NCBI GenBank assembly: GCA_027053135.1
Contig: JALUEA010000016.1
Location: forward strand, 1 to 5,930
DNA from: Candidatus Altimarinota bacterium
GTDB lineage: Bacteria; Patescibacteriota; Gracilibacteria; CAIRYL01
Length of the DNA stretch: 5,930 nt
Direction: 5' to 3'
Shown: piece after piece, positions 1 to 5,930 of the stretch
How the letters are laid out: every line of letters begins with the position of its first letter
How positions within the stretch are numbered: position 1 is the stretch's first letter
The notes under the pieces: generated by a model
The model's input: the letters and a program-made list of their open reading frames with translations, nothing else
Databases searched by the model: none
What the model was told of the DNA's origin: nothing
Translations under genes and position numbers: made by a program

Positions 1-3000
1 TATCCATAAAAACGAGAAAATGCATCTCTATGCAATAATCCAGTTGCAACTCCCGCCATTAAATAATAAATATAATTTTCTGGATCGGTTGTCCCATCAT
101 CAATCATCAATTTAATAAACCCTTCATATACATTTGGATTTACAAACTCTCCATGTTCATGTTTATACAACCATTCTAACATTTGTTGCGGTTGTCCTCC
201 TCGTACTGCTGCAACAGAAACAGCATCATCTGTTTTTGAATTAATAGCATTTTTATTTGTTGAATACAAACTATAAAACAAATCATCTTCTCCATACACA
301 TCTAAAAATGCTTTTTGAAACTTATTATTCAATGCTGTTTCTTCTCCATAATCGTATAAAAAATCGTTTTCATAAAACCGTATATTTGATCCATATGAAT
401 TTAATTTTTGAGCATATACTCTTTTTCCATCAGAATCTTGTCGTCCCCAATCAATAAAACCACGCTCTGCCATCTCTAACATATAGGCTTTAAAAGCATC
501 TTCAGGACCGACATTATCAATTTCATCCATTAACGCTCCATCATCAAGTGTCTTATATGACCCTTGAAATTCTTCTACATCTGCATTATTTGCATCATCT
601 TGCTGTTTTGCAAAATCAGTTGCAAGACCAGGAGCAATACCCGTTGCCATAGCATTTCCTACTGCTCCCACCCGTTCTTTACTTCTTCGCTTAAACCGAC
701 GAACAAAATAATTCCACCATTGTTGTGCAATATCTAAAACATTATCTGCACTTAAAAAGCGTGTATTTTTCCATGCACGACTAAAAATATTTCCTGGTTC
801 AGAATGAAACCGTGATAATTCATTCGTGTATTGTTGTGCTATATCTCTCACTTCTTGTGCAAATTGAAGTAAAATATCTGCTTTATTTTCTGTATTATTT
901 TTCTCTCCATCATTAAAATAATCTATAACGGTATTCTTATACCGTTTCAGTGTTTGAACAACATCTTTTAAAGAAGATTCAGCAGGACCAGTAATATATG
1001 ATTGCGCATCTTGTAATTGATCAATATATCCTATCATACTCTTATTCATTTTTTGGTATTTCCCCTCTTCGTTTCCGTATACAATACTATTAAACGCTTT
1101 TCGTTTTTCCATTCTTATAGTATCTGAATAAAATTCAGGATTATCTTTATGCTCCATTTCAAGCTTCTCTTGTTCTTTTATTTTCTGTTCTTCTCGATCA
1201 TAGTATGATTCTGGATCGTACTCACTCGATTCAGTTCTCTCATTTTCTCGACCTGCATTATCAAATCCTTTTACGGCCTTCTTCCCAGATGCAATATCTT
1301 CATATAATTCAAGTGTAAATATATCTTGTAATTGTTTCTCTGATACCTTCTGAAAAAGAGATGCTAATAATGAATTTTCAGAAATGAGAGCATCACGTGA
1401 TTCTCCAGTAAATTGTAAAAGAGATCCGACTTCAACGAATAATTCTTCAAACGCTTCTTCTTCACTTTTTCCCGTATAAATTGTTTTCATACGAGACACA
1501 AAATCACTATACTCATCAGCAAAAGCGTCTTTTATACTCATTTTAAAACGCAAGAGCATTACCCTATTTTTTTCTACCATACTATGCCCCAGTTCATGAA
1601 AAACAAAACTTAACTGTTCATGAAATATTATATTTTCAGGAGAAAAGGAAAGTTTCTGAATATCTTCAGAATGTTTATCAAACGATTTAATCGCTTCAAA
1701 TACTGATTTTTCTAATACAATCTGATTTTTATTCGGATTATATGTATTATTTTCTCCTGCAATAATATAATATTCTCCAAAAGTATTTTTTTCTTGCATT
1801 AACGCTTGCAACATCTCAATAGATTCTGTAGTAACTCCCTTTTTCTCCGATAAAAGTTGAAACACTATTTTTTCTTGAAGTGATATATTCGGAGCTTTAA
1901 AAACGTCAGGATTTACCCCTGAAAGAACGATATACACATTTTTTCCTCCTGTATTCTGTTCACTATCTTTTTGAAAAGCGGTATCAATATCATCTAAAAA
2001 ATTCTGTAAATTTTCTTTACTATATTGTGTTGCTATTTTTTGTATTTCTGCATTCACAAAAACAAGTCTTTCATATTTTTCTTCTGATGTTTTTGCTTCA
2101 TCTATAAATGTTTTTAAATGATGAGAAACAAATTTCCCCGTCTTCTCATCTTTATAAGAAACTGTATAGGTCGTAAGAGTATCCCGAAGAGAAGTATAAT
2201 TTTTTTCTAATTGTCGTAATATTTTTTCTATTTCTCTCCGATATATCCCATTTGTATTTTCATTATTTTTTTCAAATATGGTATGAAGCCGTATCCCTAC
2301 ATGTTGTATTGCTTTTAATTTTAACTCAACAAGTGATTTTGTATTCTCAAAAAAAGTATATGTTTCTTTTATCTTTCCAACAATTCCGTCTTTATCAAAA
2401 CTTCCTGTATCGTTCGCATAATCAATTACCTCCTGTGCAACAAAATGAATACGACGCACAATATCTTCTCCTGCTTGTACTATTCGATCTTTTGTAAACA
2501 ATGTAAGAACATTTGGAGAAACACTCTCTCGTGATGATACTTTTTTTCCAAAATGAAGAACAACAGATTTTGGCAATACAATTTTTCCATTTGATAATAA
2601 CAGGTGTTCCAGTTCTAAATACCCAGCTTTATTAAATGTTCTATCATCAATATATTTTGTACAAAATGTATTTGCATGCACAAAATATTTAGGCCTATAT
2701 TCAATACTATTTTTCCCATACAATGCAATAATTCCTTCTTCCGTAAGGATATTTTTCTGTTTTATATACTCAAATAATGATCCCTTTCCTCGTTTTTTAC
2801 ACTGTGGATCAGCATTTTTCAATTGCTTAAATTCTGTTGTTTCCTCCAATATATTTAATTGTAAACATTCTTCTCTATACAATCGCCTCTGTTCTTCTAC
2901 TTCAGATTCAAATACATGTTTTTGTGATTCAATTGCTCTAATCAACGCAATATCAGAATCAGAAAAAATACGCAAATTCTTTATTCCATCTTTTTGCGCT

Positions 3001-4367
3001 TTTGTTTTCCCTCCCTCTTTTAAAAACACTGCAATAGGAAGATATGAATCCTGTTCAATTGATAACAATAACACATCTAAATACTCATGAAATATTCCAA
3101 ACTCTTCACTCAGTCTTTTCTGTTTTTCTTTTCGTACCGCTTTCGAATACCCTTCCATTAAATCGATTGCAAAATGCAATACTTTTTCTTGTTTTATTGC
3201 ATATTGTCGTATAAACGATATTTCTTGTTTATCAAGTATTTCAAGTGATGGTTTAATTTCTTTATTGATATAGTCAAAATACGCACTATAGCGTTTTTCA
3301 GCATCCGCTTTTTCGTATTGATTCATTCTCTCTTCTGCTTTTTTTGCAACATTTTCTCCTAGTAAGTGTTTCACATTGCGTAACATTTCTCGCTCTCGTT
3401 GCAAAACATTTCTCTCTATTGAAAAGCGTTCATTCTCTTCTTGATGCTCTTTCCTACTCTGCACTAACGATTCTATATCTCTTTTTCGTTCTTTTCGTTG
3501 TGCATTAATCTGTTTTACATAATCACACATTTCCATTTCTTTCTCTTGGATAATGCGTTGTATTATATCTTCTTTTTTTGTCTTTTTTTCATTCTTCTCT
3601 ATTCGATACAATCGAATAAAAGTATTGAAAATAGTATCTTTATATGCAAATGAAATATCATCATTTGTAATAAGAGATACCAAATCTATATCAAGTGTTT
3701 CATAAAGATCTTCTGAATATTGTATTTTTTCAAATTTTTGAAAAAACAAAGGAAGATCAACCGATTCATCTAAATACAAAACAATTGATTCAATTCCAAC
3801 ATCTGCTATAATATCAATTTCTTCATCACTCAATACATTTTTCGAATGAAGAACCGGAACTAAAGAAGCTACTTTTTTTTTATGTATTTCCACATATTTC
3901 ATGTGTGCATCTTCCAAAATATTTTCTGCAGAAATCAATAATCGTTCTTTTTCTTTCCCTTTTTTTCTTTTTTCTCCTCCACTTTTTGCCAGGCTTTCTC
4001 TAATATTCTGTGAAACTTGTTCAAGAACATTATTTTCTTCCAATCGTTTAATAATACGCGTAATTGTTCGTTGTATTTTTTTTCGTACTACCGGATTTCC
4101 TTCATCAAATAAATCCTCAATCGCTTTTTGTAAAACCTTCTCATCTATTTTAAAAACAGTAGCCTCAATCTGTTCTTTTTGTTTTGTATTTATTTCAGTA
4201 TTATGTTTTTTCTCTGATACAATGTGTGTTTCTAATCCAGAAAGAGATCCAAAATCCTTGTCTGAAAAGGAAATCATTTTTTGCTCAAGAAAAATACGAC
4301 CTATATATACTCCTTCCTTGTGCTTATTATAGCCCCCTCTATACTGAAAAAAATCTGTAAATTTCAT
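1..4367 (-). CDS. Giant coiled-coil protein with a lethal-factor-like zinc metallopeptidase domain (3' end missing)
   Basis: The frame opens at ATG 4367 and runs without a stop to the window edge, giving 1,455 complete codons and two bases of the next; the C-terminus is outside. I do not recognise the whole protein. It has no signal peptide or clear membrane helix, is rich in Lys, Glu and Asp, and has few cysteines, so a cytoplasmic location is likely. Residues 1-250 are charged and mostly helical, about 255-375 form a long coiled coil (many RKER, EENER and QREREM-type stretches), and about 476-502 may form a second. About 810-1000 looks like a zinc peptidase: a predicted beta/helix region, HELGH at 924-928, Tyr964, then E971-x-F-x-E975-x-F. 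An acidic/basic low-complexity linker follows (about 1025-1085). Residues 1165-1455 look like a separate folded module with WW at 1217-1218, a polybasic run at 1222-1232 and a Gly/Ala-rich stretch at 1233-1250. The gene follows the membrane protein gene by 18 bases in the same frame. Confidence is high that it is a real gene, moderate for peptidase activity, and its substrate is unknown. Confidence 0.93.
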   Translation of the reverse strand, partial: MKFTDFFQYRGGYNKHKEGVYIGRIFLEQKMISFSDKDFGSLSGLETHIVSEKKHNTEINTKQKEQIEATVFKIDEKVLQKAIEDLFDEGNPVVRKKIQRTITRIIKRLEENNVLEQVSQNIRESLAKSGGEKRKKGKEKERLLISAENILEDAHMKYVEIHKKKVASLVPVLHSKNVLSDEEIDIIADVGIESIVLYLDESVDLPLFFQKFEKIQYSEDLYETLDIDLVSLITNDDISFAYKDTIFNTFIRLYRIEKNEKKTKKEDIIQRIIQEKEMEMCDYVKQINAQRKERKRDIESLVQSRKEHQEENERFSIERNVLQREREMLRNVKHLLGENVAKKAEERMNQYEKADAEKRYSAYFDYINKEIKPSLEILDKQEISFIRQYAIKQEKVLHFAIDLMEGYSKAVRKEKQKRLSEEFGIFHEYLDVLLLSIEQDSYLPIAVFLKEGGKTKAQKDGIKNLRIFSDSDIALIRAIESQKHVFESEVEEQRRLYREECLQLNILEETTEFKQLKNADPQCKKRGKGSLFEYIKQKNILTEEGIIALYGKNSIEYRPKYFVHANTFCTKYIDDRTFNKAGYLELEHLLLSNGKIVLPKSVVLHFGKKVSSRESVSPNVLTLFTKDRIVQAGEDIVRRIHFVAQEVIDYANDTGSFDKDGIVGKIKETYTFFENTKSLVELKLKAIQHVGIRLHTIFEKNNENTNGIYRREIEKILRQLEKNYTSLRDTLTTYTVSYKDEKTGKFVSHHLKTFIDEAKTSEEKYERLVFVNAEIQKIATQYSKENLQNFLDDIDTAFQKDSEQNTGGKNVYIVLSGVNPDVFKAPNISLQEKIVFQLLSEKKGVTTESIEMLQALMQEKNTFGEYYIIAGENNTYNPNKNQIVLEKSVFEAIKSFDKHSEDIQKLSFSPENIIFHEQLSFVFHELGHSMVEKNRVMLLRFKMSIKDAFADEYSDFVSRMKTIYTGKSEEEAFEELFVEVGSLLQFTGESRDALISENSLLASLFQKVSEKQLQDIFTLELYEDIASGKKAVKGFDNAGRENERTESSEYDPESYYDREEQKIKEQEKLEMEHKDNPEFYSDTIRMEKRKAFNSIVYGNEEGKYQKMNKSMIGYIDQLQDAQSYITGPAESSLKDVVQTLKRYKNTVIDYFNDGEKNNTENKADILLQFAQEVRDIAQQYTNELSRFHSEPGNIFSRAWKNTRFLSADNVLDIAQQWWNYFVRRFKRRSKERVGAVGNAMATGIAPGLATDFAKQQDDANNADVEEFQGSYKTLDDGALMDEIDNVGPEDAFKAYMLEMAERGFIDWGRQDSDGKRVYAQKLNSYGSNIRFYENDFLYDYGEETALNNKFQKAFLDVYGEDDLFYSLYSTNKNAINSKTDDAVSVAAVRGGQPQQMLEWLYKHEHGEFVNPNVYEGFIKLMIDDGTTDPENYIYYLMAGVATGLLHRDAFSRFYG
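1443..1598 (-). other. Zinc metallopeptidase active-site region (HELGH plus downstream Glu helix)
   Basis: Within the giant protein, bases 1598-1584 encode HELGH (residues 924-928), the HExxH zinc-binding and catalytic motif of zincin peptidases. Bases 1478-1476 encode Tyr964, and 1457-1443 encode E971-A-F-E-E975, followed by L-F-V-E. In gluzincins the third zinc ligand is a Glu on a helix downstream of HExxH. In anthrax lethal factor, as I recall it, the ligand Glu lies 45 residues after the second His and a catalytic Tyr lies seven residues before that Glu, in an E-x-F-x-E-x-F pattern. Here E971 is 43 residues after His928, Tyr964 is exactly seven residues before E971, and the E-x-F-x-E-x-F pattern is present. 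The motif and spacings are seen; the family link is from memory and activity is inferred. Confidence 0.7.
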
Positions 4368-4385
4368 ACTTCTCTTGTTTATGAA

Positions 4386-5759
4386 TTATACCTCCTTTCT
4401 CCCCAAAATGAGATACATAGCAGATAGCATCATCATTATTCCCCCCAACAATAATATCATTATATTCCAATTAAGTCCTGATTGAATATTTCTTGTTCCC
4501 GTAATAACCGTATTGTGTTGTTCTGATATGTCAGCGTTCTGAAACCGTTGTCCTGTGATCGTATTTTGCACCTCTCCTTCTTTCAAATAATACGCTTTAT
4601 TTTGATTAATATCTTCTCCAACCTTTTGTGCAGTAGGAAAAATCTGTTCGAAAAATGGATGAGATTCAGACCCTTCTTCTCCAACAATAACAAATGTTTC
4701 ATCAGAAAAATCAGACACTATCCCATTCGCAGCATATGCCTGTACGGCAAAAAATATTTTTCGTCCTTTTTTAAAAAAATTTTTATTAAAACGGTATGTA
4801 TTTGTTTTTCCCATATCACGACGATGCATATATGTTCCAGAGGTTGTTGAATAATACAAATAATATCCTTTTACTGCAGAAGAAGGATCTAATTCCCATA
4901 CCATTTCAATCGCCCCATCAGAAAACGTTCGTGTACGAAACCCTGTTGGCCTCTGTAATTCTGTAACCGTTGCATCGTTCCCCTCAACTGAAACTGCTGA
5001 AACGGAAGTATTGATATTTCCTTCCGATTCAAGCATATTCACTGTATTTTCATAATTTCCTTGTGAAACAGATGGCGTTGATTGAGAAGACGATGAAATA
5101 ACCTGTAATTGTGATGCCGTTCCTTTCAAATTTTTAAACAATAAATTTTTTGGTTTTTCCTCCAAAATATTTGCAGGAATATTATTATGTATCACCACAA
5201 TTGCTGTTTTCCCAATTTCTGAATTCTTAAAATCTAAAAAAGAAAATGTTGATAAATTAGGATTTTTTTTTACTGTAACGGAAAAATCAGCAATAACAAT
5301 TTCAGAATCAGTAACAGGTGAACCAATAACTGCTCGTCCAATTCTCATTTCTCCTTTCGAATTTATTGCTTTAAACTCTCCTGGAGCTGCTAAATCAAAA
5401 GCACTTTCACTATCCGATAAATTCGTTATAGAAAACACTGATGGATTATATTTTACCCAACTTTGTACAGAAAAAATTGGTGCATGCTCTGGATTTTTAA
5501 TAACAAGTCGCATTGGAATTACTTCTCCCTCCGTAAATTTTTTTGTAAAGACTGCATTGTCTATTGCTCTACATACTCCATTTTCACAATGCTGAAACGC
5601 TATTGTTGTTTTTGTATTTATATTACTTGCATGAACAATCGCAAAAACATATACAAAACAAAAACCAATAGCAAAAACAATTCGATTCAGTAAATACTGC
5701 ACTATTTTCCTATATAAAGGAAAATGCAAAATACTCTGTGTACTCTGTGTGTGTAACAT
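4386..5759 (-). CDS. Membrane-anchored surface protein with cohesin-like and fibronectin type III domains
   Basis: The protein has 457 residues and reads as a membrane-anchored extracytoplasmic protein. A signal peptide hydrophobic core spans about residues 27-42 after Arg26, with a plausible cleavage after VHA (44). Residues about 75-192 resemble a cohesin or carbohydrate-binding beta sandwich: the EGEVIPMRLVIKN opening, FSVQSWVKYNPSVFSI, and later VIADFSVTV strands are typical. Cys58 and Cys63 could form a disulfide. A Ser/Gln/Asn-rich linker (about 218-265) leads to one fibronectin type III domain (270-359), with MVWEL at 286-290, GYYLYYS at 298-304 and FFAVQAY at 336-342. After a polar stalk, a transmembrane helix (about 431-452) ends in a short basic tail, RKEV. 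No LPxTG sortase signal is visible. Such domains bind proteins or glycans, so adhesion or scaffolding is likely but the ligand is unknown. Start choice is uncertain: ATG 5759 has no Shine-Dalgarno, while GTG 5702 (Val20) has AGGA five bases upstream and would leave a compact signal peptide. The giant metallopeptidase gene follows immediately. Confidence 0.9.
   Translation of the reverse strand: MLHTQSTQSILHFPLYRKIVQYLLNRIVFAIGFCFVYVFAIVHASNINTKTTIAFQHCENGVCRAIDNAVFTKKFTEGEVIPMRLVIKNPEHAPIFSVQSWVKYNPSVFSITNLSDSESAFDLAAPGEFKAINSKGEMRIGRAVIGSPVTDSEIVIADFSVTVKKNPNLSTFSFLDFKNSEIGKTAIVVIHNNIPANILEEKPKNLLFKNLKGTASQLQVISSSSQSTPSVSQGNYENTVNMLESEGNINTSVSAVSVEGNDATVTELQRPTGFRTRTFSDGAIEMVWELDPSSAVKGYYLYYSTTSGTYMHRRDMGKTNTYRFNKNFFKKGRKIFFAVQAYAANGIVSDFSDETFVIVGEEGSESHPFFEQIFPTAQKVGEDINQNKAYYLKEGEVQNTITGQRFQNADISEQHNTVITGTRNIQSGLNWNIMILLLGGIMMMLSAMYLILGRKEV
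4391..4398 (-). promoter_or_regulatory. Strong Shine-Dalgarno sequence inside the end of the upstream gene
   Basis: The minus strand reads AAAGGAGG here, a near-perfect anti-16S match, and it also encodes the last residues (KEV) of the membrane protein. It lies 23 bases before ATG 4367, which is too far for ordinary initiation. It is, however, exactly 8 bases before an in-frame ATA at 4382-4380. The only signal close to the ATG is a weak AAGAG with four bases of spacing. It most likely serves termination-reinitiation, coupling the giant gene to its upstream neighbour. Initiation at the rare codon ATA is the alternative. Confidence 0.6.
5708..5711 (-). promoter_or_regulatory. Ribosome binding site favouring a GTG start at 5702
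   Basis: The minus strand carries AGGA five bases upstream of the GTG at 5702-5700 (Val20 of the longer reading). The upstream ATG at 5759 is preceded by an AT-only stretch without purine-rich signal. Starting at the GTG leaves a textbook signal peptide: a short N-region with Arg, a hydrophobic core, then VHA and the cleavage site. This site therefore weighs against the longer ATG start, although AGGA is a short match. Confidence 0.4.
5732..5749. repeat. Tandem 9-bp duplication at the start of the membrane protein gene
   Basis: TACTCTGTG occurs twice back to back (5732-5740 and 5741-5749, plus strand) and is followed by further TG repeats. In the long reading of the membrane protein it encodes the doubled Thr-Gln-Ser of residues 4-9. 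If translation starts at GTG 5702, it lies in the untranslated leader instead. It looks like a recent slippage duplication. Confidence 0.7.
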
Positions 5760-5792
5760 TTGTTTTATTATAAATAATTGTTATTTCATAGT

Positions 5793-5821
5793 ATTGTACC
5801 ATAGAGAAATAAGAAATCCAA
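5793..5821 (-). promoter_or_regulatory. Probable sigma-70 type promoter of the two-gene unit
   Basis: On the minus strand there is a -35-like TTGGAT (5821-5816), a 17-base spacer and a -10 TACAAT (5798-5793) preceded by TGG, so it matches an extended -10 promoter. Transcription would start near 5787, giving a leader of about 27 bases to ATG 5759 or 84 bases to GTG 5702. A second -10 of perfect sequence, TATAAT at 5772-5767, has no good -35 (AATACT at 17 bases); it would start transcription at about 5760 and would only suit the GTG start. AT-rich DNA produces such matches by chance. Confidence 0.5.
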
Positions 5822-5930
5822 CCTTTTCTTCCCTCTCCTTGTCAGAAACACTATTTCTTCATACTACTTTTCACACAAAATCAAGAGATGATACCTTGAT
5901 ACAAATAATATCTTTTTGATAGAATGAAAT
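5822..5930. other. Upstream intergenic segment with no recognisable gene
   Basis: No convincing coding sequence is visible on either strand: all three minus frames hit a stop within about 25 codons and the plus strand has no start with a ribosome binding site. It contains two short AT-rich inverted repeats (5844-5858 and 5880-5900), neither followed by a good T-run, and the possible plus-strand promoter at its right end. The minus strand between 5840 and 5822 is purine-rich (GGAGAGGGAAGAAAAGG), just upstream of the -35. Confidence 0.5.
5896..5925 (+). promoter_or_regulatory. Possible divergent promoter pointing out of the window
   Basis: On the plus strand TTGATA (5896-5901) is followed after 18 bases by TAGAAT (5920-5925), which has a TGA just upstream and so resembles an extended -10. 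If real, it would drive a divergent gene to the right of the window. No coding sequence for that gene is visible here, so this rests only on the two hexamers. Confidence 0.25.

Noticed and set aside
257..457. Plus-strand open frame of 66 codons
   Set aside because: It is antisense to the C-terminal module of the giant gene, with no ribosome binding site and no recognisable motif.
2252..2497. Plus-strand open frame of 81 codons
   Set aside because: It is antisense to the giant gene, has a Leu/Phe/Tyr-rich composition typical of a shadow frame, and shows no start signal.
3901..4332. Plus-strand open frame of 143 codons, rich in Ser, Phe and Cys
   Set aside because: It lies entirely opposite the N-terminal part of the giant gene, whose frame is open through this region and far beyond. 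Its composition is what the complement of Lys/Glu-rich coding sequence gives, and no ribosome binding site precedes it.
4548..4850. Plus-strand open frame of 100 codons
   Set aside because: It is antisense to the FnIII and stalk region of the membrane protein, which has clear domain features in its own frame.
5463..5693. Plus-strand open frame of 76 codons
   Set aside because: It is antisense to the signal peptide and cohesin-like region; its Lys/Tyr/Cys/Asn mix is that of a shadow frame.
1..5759. Recoded TGA (as in Gracilibacteria or Absconditabacteria)
   Set aside because: No in-frame TGA was seen in either gene, glycine uses GGN and tryptophan uses TGG, so the standard bacterial meaning fits.
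5844..5858. Inverted repeat AGAAA/TTTCT as an RNA structure or operator
   Set aside because: A 5-bp AT-rich stem is expected by chance in DNA of this composition, and nothing else supports it.
5880..5900. Inverted repeat ATCAAG/CTTGAT with a 9-base loop as a terminator
   Set aside because: The stem is only 6 bp with two G-C pairs, the loop is long, and neither strand has a proper T-run after it.

Overview
This window is AT-rich (about 30% G+C by eye) and holds one minus-strand transcription unit read from right to left. It has a short upstream control region (5930 to 5760), a predicted surface-anchored protein (5759 to 4386), and a very large gene starting 18 bases after it (4367) that is still open at the left edge. 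Every plus-strand open frame I examined looks like a shadow of these two genes.

The organism is probably a bacterium with standard codon meanings: Trp is TGG, and I found no in-frame TGA in about 1,900 codons. The combination of low GC, a short cohesin-like/fibronectin-III protein with a C-terminal membrane anchor and a giant unrecognised protein is typical of Candidate Phyla Radiation (Patescibacteria) genomes. That assignment is inference from style, because no marker gene is present.

The first gene (457 codons, possibly 438 if a GTG start is used) has a signal peptide, a cohesin-like beta domain, a linker, one fibronectin type III domain and a C-terminal transmembrane helix. The second gene (at least 1,455 residues, C-terminus missing) has no signal peptide, is highly charged and largely helical with a long coiled coil. 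In its middle is a zinc metallopeptidase site: HELGH at residues 924-928, with a Tyr and a Glu-rich third-ligand helix 36-47 residues later. The spacing resembles the anthrax lethal factor catalytic domain as I remember it.

The two genes share a reading frame, separated only by one TAA and six codons. The only strong Shine-Dalgarno sequence of the second gene lies inside the last codons of the first. They are very likely co-transcribed and translationally coupled, which suggests the surface protein and the cytoplasmic giant work together. The best candidate for an undescribed system is this pair. What it does cannot be read from the sequence.
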